In this document: piece after piece, positions 6,643 to 11,123 of the stretch
Layout of the letters: each line of letters begins with the position of its first letter
Numbering within the stretch: position 1 is the stretch's first letter
NCBI GenBank assembly: GCA_025355115.1
Contig: JANXLO010000559.1
Span: forward strand, 1 to 11,123
DNA from: Chthonomonadaceae bacterium
GTDB taxonomy: Bacteria > Armatimonadota > Chthonomonadetes > Chthonomonadales > Chthonomonadaceae
DNA: 11,123 nucleotides
Direction: 5' to 3'
Made by a program: the position numbers and the translations under genes
Notes under the pieces: generated by a model
Databases searched by the model: none
The model's input: the letters and a program-made list of their open reading frames with translations, nothing else
Told to the model about the DNA's origin: nothing

Positions 6643-8172
6643 ATGTCCGTTCGAGTGCGTTATGCCCCTTCCCCCACTGGCTCGCCCCATGTCGGCAACC
6701 TACGCACGGCAATCTACGACTGGCTTTTGGCCCGCAAAGAGGGCGGGAAGTTCATTGCCCGCCTGGAGGACACCGACCGCTCACCCGAGCGCTACGTCCC
6801 CGAAGGCATCTACGACATTGAAGCCAGCCTGCGCTTCCTCGGCATCATGCCGGACGAGTGGTGGGTGACGGGGGGATCGGCCGGCCCATATGTGCAGAGC
6901 CAAAGGCTCCCGATCTATCAAGCAGAGATCGAGCGCGTCATAGCATCCGGGTCGGCTTATCGCTGCTACTGCACACGAGAGCGTTTGGACGAGATGCGGA
7001 AGGCGCAGCAGGAGCGCGGCACCCCCACCGGTTATGACCGGCGTTGCCGCTTCCTCTCGCCAGAGGACAGGGCGCGTCACGACGCGGAAGGCAAGCCCTC
7101 GGTGGTCCGGCTCGCCATGCCGCTCGACGGGGTGACGGTGCTGCACGACGAGATACGCGGCGACATCACCTATGAGAACAGGCTGCAAGACGATCAGGTG
7201 CTGATCAAGTCCGACGGCTTCCCTACCTATTTCTTCGCCTGCGCGGTGGACGATCATCTGATGGGCATCACGCACATCATCCGTGGCGATGACTGGCTCT
7301 CCTCCGCGCCGAAGCTAGTGCAGGTTTTTCATGCCCTCGGGTATCCGCTGCCGAAATTCGTCCACCCGCCTCTCATCGTCGGGGCAGACAAGAAGAAGCT
7401 CAGTAAGCGGCACGGTGCCACGCAGTTCAGCTGGTTTATGGAGCAGGGTTATCTGCCGGAAGCGCTTCTGAACTTTCTCGTGCTGCTCGGCTGGTCTGCG
7501 GGCGATGAGAACCGCGAGCTGTTCACCATTCCGGAGCTGATCGAGAAATTTTCCATCGCCGGAATGTCGGAGCACCCCGCAGTTTTCGACTACGACAAGC
7601 TGAACTGGATCAACGGTCAGTATATCCGGTCCAGCGAGCCAGGGCGCATCATCGGCCTCTGCCTGCCGTATCTCCGCAAAGCAGGCCTTATCCCCGAGCC
7701 GCCGCCAGGGGATGCCAGCGACGAGGAGAAGCGCATCTATCGCGAGACCTGGCTGGACTACGCCCGCCGCATCATCCCCCTCGAGCAGGAGCGGATGAAG
7801 GTGCTGAGCGAAGTCGTGGATCTGGTCGGCTTCTTCTTCGAGGATCTCGACTACCCCAATGGGTACGAGCCCAAGGCTGTCGCAAAATGGATGGGAGTCG
7901 CTCATCTTAAGCCCCTTCTTGAGAAGGAGATCACCGCCTTCTCCGCTTTGCCGGACTGGACAGCCGCCGCGCTGGAGGCATCCGTTCGCGAGATCACCGA
8001 GGAACTGGGCGTCAAATTCGCGGAGGTCATACACCCGACCCGCGTCGCAGCCACCGGACGCACCGTCGGACCCGGCCTGTTCGAGACCCTCTGGGCGCTC
8101 GGCAGAGAGCGCACTCTGCATCGTCTCCGCACCGTGCTGGAGAAAAATGATTGGCCTTCGACAGGAGCATAG
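6643..8172 (+). CDS. gltX: Glutamate--tRNA ligase (GluRS)
   Basis: Class I aminoacyl-tRNA synthetase that charges tRNA-Glu with glutamate in the cytoplasm, and in bacteria lacking GlnRS also tRNA-Gln. The product has 509 residues, slightly above the usual 470-490. The HIGH-type motif is YAPSPTGSPHVGN (residues 7-19) and the KMSKS-type motif is KLSKR (252-256, in KKKLSKRHG). Cys108-x-Cys110 with Tyr131-x3-Cys135 resembles the zinc site of GluRS and its relatives. The catalytic core continues through 'IIRGDDWLSSAPK'; the C-terminal helical part is the anticodon-binding region. ATG 6643 is preceded by GGAG at 6631-6634 and starts directly before the first catalytic motif, so the start is secure. 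The stop is 4 bases before the next gene. Whether the enzyme discriminates between the two tRNAs cannot be judged from this sequence. Confidence 0.96.
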   Translation: MSVRVRYAPSPTGSPHVGNLRTAIYDWLLARKEGGKFIARLEDTDRSPERYVPEGIYDIEASLRFLGIMPDEWWVTGGSAGPYVQSQRLPIYQAEIERVIASGSAYRCYCTRERLDEMRKAQQERGTPTGYDRRCRFLSPEDRARHDAEGKPSVVRLAMPLDGVTVLHDEIRGDITYENRLQDDQVLIKSDGFPTYFFACAVDDHLMGITHIIRGDDWLSSAPKLVQVFHALGYPLPKFVHPPLIVGADKKKLSKRHGATQFSWFMEQGYLPEALLNFLVLLGWSAGDENRELFTIPELIEKFSIAGMSEHPAVFDYDKLNWINGQYIRSSEPGRIIGLCLPYLRKAGLIPEPPPGDASDEEKRIYRETWLDYARRIIPLEQERMKVLSEVVDLVGFFFEDLDYPNGYEPKAVAKWMGVAHLKPLLEKEITAFSALPDWTAAALEASVREITEELGVKFAEVIHPTRVAATGRTVGPGLFETLWALGRERTLHRLRTVLEKNDWPSTGA

Positions 8173-8176
8173 GAAT

Positions 8177-10318
8177 ATGAACAGAATGCGCATTATGCAG
8201 ATTGGCGGAGCTGCGGTTGCTATGCTTGCCCTGGGTGGCCTCGGCGTTCGGGCGCAGGATAGATTGAAGACTATGCCTGCCTATGAGCACTATGCCAGGG
8301 CTATTCAGGATCTGAACGGGGCGATGAGCAGTTACCGCAGCAGCGGAGTAAGCGGCGTGGTCTGGACGGACGACGGTAAGGCGGTGGGCTATACGAAGGC
8401 CGGGAAGAGCTATCGCTACGACCTGACGACCCATCAGACTACGCCGGTCGACGAGCCAATTAAGGGCGTGGGGCAGATAGGGGGAGGGGGCAGGCGACGC
8501 GGAGGAGGAGGGGGCGCGCCGGAGCGGGGGCGACAATTTGCCTCGGCGATTTCCCCGGACGGCAAGCTGAAGGCGTTCTATAAGGACAGCAATCTCTGGC
8601 TCAGCGACGGCGATGACGCCAACCCGGTTCAGATCACCGTCGACGGAAGCAAGGCAGCGCGGATCAAATACGCCACGGCCAGTTGGGTGTACGGCGAGGA
8701 GCTGGAACAGCGAACCGCGATGTGGTGGTCGCCGGACAGCAGGCGAGTCGCCTTCTACCGGTTCGATGAGAGCAAAGTGCCGGACTACTATCTGGCGATG
8801 CACACCCTCCAAACGCAGGACACGCTCGACGCTGAGGCCTATCCGAAAGCGGGCGCCCCCAATCCCATCTCAGACATTCTAATCTACGATACGCAGACTA
8901 AAACGAGCCAGACGATAGACGGCCGCGACGGCAAGCCGTTCGCCGACGCGACAGTGGGCCACTATTTGTACGGTGTCGAGTGGTCGCCAGACGGCAAAGA
9001 GCTTCTGCTGCACCGCACCAACCGCAAACAGGACATCATGGAGTTTGCAGCCTGCGACCCCGTAACGGGAAAATGCCGCATGATCGTCCGCGAAACATGG
9101 CCCGCAAGCTGGACGGAGAACCTGCCGACGATGCAGTTTCTCAGCGACGGCAAACGTTTCCTCTGGGTCTCTGAGCGGACTGGGTTCCGAAATCTCTATC
9201 TCTACGATCTTTCGGGCAAACTCCTCGCCCCTCTGACTGAGCATCCCTTCGAGGTTGTGAGCATCGTGAGAGCGGATGAGACAGGCGGCGCAGTTTTCTA
9301 TATGGCGAGGGATGGCGATAATCCCTACAAGCTTCAGCTGCATCGCGTAGGACTGGACGGAAAGGGCGATGCTCGCCTCACCGATCCGGCGTTCACTCAC
9401 CGCGTCCTGTTCGCTCCAGACGGCAAGACTTTTCTTGATGTCGCGGAGAGCCATGACGCGCCCGTGGCGACCCGGCTTATGGACAGCAATGGCAAGCTGC
9501 TCGAGACGCTCGGCCAGGCAAGCGATGCCGCTTTGAAGGCGAAGGGCTTCACTCCTGGTGAAGTGTTCACATACAAGTCGGCGGACGGCAAATCGAACTG
9601 CTATGGCCTGCTCTTCAAGCCGTCCAACTTCGACCCCAACAAAAAGTACCCCATGATCGTCTCGGTCTACGCAGGGCCGGGCGTCGGGGCAATGATCCGG
9701 GAGAACTTCGCCGTACCCAACTCGATGACCGAGCTTGGCTTTCTGGTCGCGGAGTTCGATGGGCGCGGGCAGGAGGGACAGGGCAAAGCCTTCAAGGACG
9801 CGCTCTACCGCAATCACGGCCGGCCGGAGATCGACGATCAGGCGGCGGGCGTGAAATACTTGCGTCAGCGCCCCTATGTCGATGGCGCGAACGTCGGCAT
9901 CTTCGGAACATCCTACGGCGGCTACGCCTCCATCATGTGCCTGCTTCGCTATCCGGACGTGTTCAAGGCCGCGAGCGCCTCTTCAAGCGTGACGGATTGG
10001 CGCAACTACGATAGCATATACACGGAGCGATTCATGGGCATGCCGGACGACAACAAGGCGGGCTACGAATTCGGCTCCGCGATGACGCATGCCGCTGATC
10101 TCAAGGGCCGACTGCTGCTCTACTACGGCACTGCCGACAACAATGTGCACCCGGCCAACACCTATCAACTGATCCAGGCTCTCTCCCGTGCCGGAAAAGG
10201 TTACGACCTCCAAATTGGTCCGGACCAGGAGCACACAGGCGTCAACTTCGCCCGCATGATGGAGTTCTTTATGGACAGCCTGGTGCTGAAACCCACAGGC
10301 GGTTTGACCGCGCAGTGA
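8177..10318 (+). CDS. Secreted DPP4-like serine exopeptidase (family S9)
   Basis: Predicted to remove dipeptides from peptide N-termini, probably after proline or alanine, outside the cytoplasm. ATG 8177 gives 713 residues and a signal peptide: basic start (MNRMR), hydrophobic run, likely cleavage after Ala26 (VRA-QD). GGAG at 8164-8167 supports this start, although the frame is open further left inside gltX. Residues about 40-490 form the DPPIV N-terminal propeller, with the Glu174-Glu175 pair in 'WVYGEELEQ' that in DPP4 anchors the substrate amino group, favouring exopeptidase action. The alpha/beta-hydrolase domain carries the triad Ser579 (GTSYGGYAS), Asp654 (GTADNNVHP) and His686 (DQEHTG), in the right order and spacing. 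Residues 102-119 are a glycine/arginine-rich insert. The gene starts 4 bases after gltX, suggesting one mRNA, and may supply peptides for nutrition. The exact specificity is inferred. Confidence 0.93.
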   Translation: MNRMRIMQIGGAAVAMLALGGLGVRAQDRLKTMPAYEHYARAIQDLNGAMSSYRSSGVSGVVWTDDGKAVGYTKAGKSYRYDLTTHQTTPVDEPIKGVGQIGGGGRRRGGGGGAPERGRQFASAISPDGKLKAFYKDSNLWLSDGDDANPVQITVDGSKAARIKYATASWVYGEELEQRTAMWWSPDSRRVAFYRFDESKVPDYYLAMHTLQTQDTLDAEAYPKAGAPNPISDILIYDTQTKTSQTIDGRDGKPFADATVGHYLYGVEWSPDGKELLLHRTNRKQDIMEFAACDPVTGKCRMIVRETWPASWTENLPTMQFLSDGKRFLWVSERTGFRNLYLYDLSGKLLAPLTEHPFEVVSIVRADETGGAVFYMARDGDNPYKLQLHRVGLDGKGDARLTDPAFTHRVLFAPDGKTFLDVAESHDAPVATRLMDSNGKLLETLGQASDAALKAKGFTPGEVFTYKSADGKSNCYGLLFKPSNFDPNKKYPMIVSVYAGPGVGAMIRENFAVPNSMTELGFLVAEFDGRGQEGQGKAFKDALYRNHGRPEIDDQAAGVKYLRQRPYVDGANVGIFGTSYGGYASIMCLLRYPDVFKAASASSSVTDWRNYDSIYTERFMGMPDDNKAGYEFGSAMTHAADLKGRLLLYYGTADNNVHPANTYQLIQALSRAGKGYDLQIGPDQEHTGVNFARMMEFFMDSLVLKPTGGLTAQ

Positions 10319-10352
10319 GGCCAGCCATCAAATTTGATAAGGAGAGCTTTCG

Positions 10353-11123
10353 ATGCCGACAGCACTGGACTTTTCAGCAGAGGAGATAGCCGACGGGAAG
10401 ATGGAGTCTGGCAAGCTTGAGGCTGCGTGTGCGGCTCTGCGCGCGGATGGATTCGTCGTGCTGAACGATATCGTGAATCCTGCTCATCTGGAGACGCTGC
10501 GCGTGAAGATGCTCGAGGATTTGGCGGCGATTGTGGCGAGGGCCGACGCGCCGTTCAATTTCAATGCGGGGAATGTGCAACAGGATCCGCCGCCGTTCGA
10601 GCCCTATCTGTTTCGAGATGTCCTGCTGAACGAGCTGGTGATTCAGGTGACTAAGGCGATGCTCGGCCCCGGCCTGAAAAACAACTTCTACAGCGGCAAC
10701 ACCGCGCTTCCCGGTGAACGGATGCAGCCAGTTCACCCGGACGTGGGACAACTATGGCCGGACCTGGAGACCGCCTCCCCGCCATTCGGCTTCGTCGTAA
10801 ACATTCCCGTCGTGGACATGTCTCCCGAGAACGGCAGCACAGAGCTCTGGCCCGGAACGCACCGCGACACGACGATAAGCGACGCCAGAGGCGACATCAA
10901 AGTCCCCGAGTCTGCGCTTGACGACTGGCGCGCCTCGCGCCCGCCAATTCAGCCCTCCATCCGTTGCGGCGGTGTCCTGATTAGAGATATTCGCCTCTGG
11001 CATCGCGGGATGCCCAACCGCACGTTGGCCCCGCGCCCCATGATCGCCATGATCCACTGGATACGCTGGTGGAGCGACCGGGAACGCATCACGTTTTCCA
11101 CTGGGACGGAAGCTTTCCTCCAG
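10353..11123 (+). CDS. PhyH-family Fe(II)/2-oxoglutarate dioxygenase, 3'-truncated
   Basis: The frame runs open for 257 codons to the right edge, so the C-terminus is missing. ATG 10353 is preceded at 8 bases by AAGGAG (10339-10344), 34 bases after the peptidase stop; co-transcription is likely. The protein fits the phytanoyl-CoA dioxygenase superfamily, which hydroxylates diverse small molecules using Fe(II), O2 and 2-oxoglutarate. An N-terminal helix-rich part with 'LRADGFVVLNDIVNPAHLETLR' minus its last two residues is the usual opening. The iron ligands appear as His128-x-Asp130 (QPVHPDVGQLW) and distal His217 (IRLWHRGMPNRT). Arg228, 11 residues later, matches the family position that binds 2-oxoglutarate. 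'SPENGSTELWPGTHR' is a typical core strand-turn. There is no signal peptide. The substrate is unknown: members act on lipids, natural products, phosphonates or ectoine, and nothing nearby chooses among them. Confidence 0.88.
   Translation, partial: MPTALDFSAEEIADGKMESGKLEAACAALRADGFVVLNDIVNPAHLETLRVKMLEDLAAIVARADAPFNFNAGNVQQDPPPFEPYLFRDVLLNELVIQVTKAMLGPGLKNNFYSGNTALPGERMQPVHPDVGQLWPDLETASPPFGFVVNIPVVDMSPENGSTELWPGTHRDTTISDARGDIKVPESALDDWRASRPPIQPSIRCGGVLIRDIRLWHRGMPNRTLAPRPMIAMIHWIRWWSDRERITFSTGTEAFLQ

Noticed and set aside
7859..8176. N-terminal extension of the peptidase into gltX
   Set aside because: The frame is open, but ATG 8177 has a good ribosome binding site and begins a clear signal peptide. 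The extension is an out-of-frame shadow of gltX.

Overview
The window is GC-rich bacterial DNA holding six plus-strand protein genes and one likely minus-strand RNA gene. The two outermost protein genes are cut by the window edges. The gene set is compatible with a free-living heterotroph of a phylum such as Armatimonadota: a glutaminase-A-like exported enzyme, a DPP4-type peptidase, a PhyH-family dioxygenase and a large lineage-restricted-looking hypothetical protein. That placement is a guess from gene style, since there is no rRNA or other marker to confirm it. No mobile element, CRISPR array or tRNA was seen.

Layout: (1) bases 1-2280, a 5'-truncated GtaA-family protein (DUF5127/DUF4965/DUF1793 type) with a C-terminal jelly-roll domain, followed by a 15-bp hairpin. 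(2) 2281-3151, a long stretch without a protein gene. Its centre looks like an independent minus-strand transcription unit: a near-consensus sigma-70 promoter (TTGACA, 17 bp, TACAAT), about 340 nt of densely foldable sequence whose first predicted nucleotides pair with its 3' part, and a textbook intrinsic terminator (28-base perfect palindrome plus U-tract). I do not recognise the RNA, and it is the most interesting item here. (3) 3152-4534, rimO, with its own plausible promoter. (4) 4611-6437, a 608-residue protein of unknown function with what look like several tandem winged-helix modules. (5) 6643-8172, gltX (glutamyl-tRNA synthetase). (6) 8177-10318, a secreted DPP4-like serine exopeptidase starting 4 bases after gltX. 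(7) 10353 to the right edge, a PhyH-family Fe(II)/2-oxoglutarate dioxygenase.

The genes do not form one obvious pathway. rimO (modification of ribosomal protein uS12) and gltX (tRNA charging) are translation-related housekeeping genes. gltX, the peptidase and the dioxygenase are close enough to be co-transcribed. The hypothetical protein between rimO and gltX has no recognisable partner.
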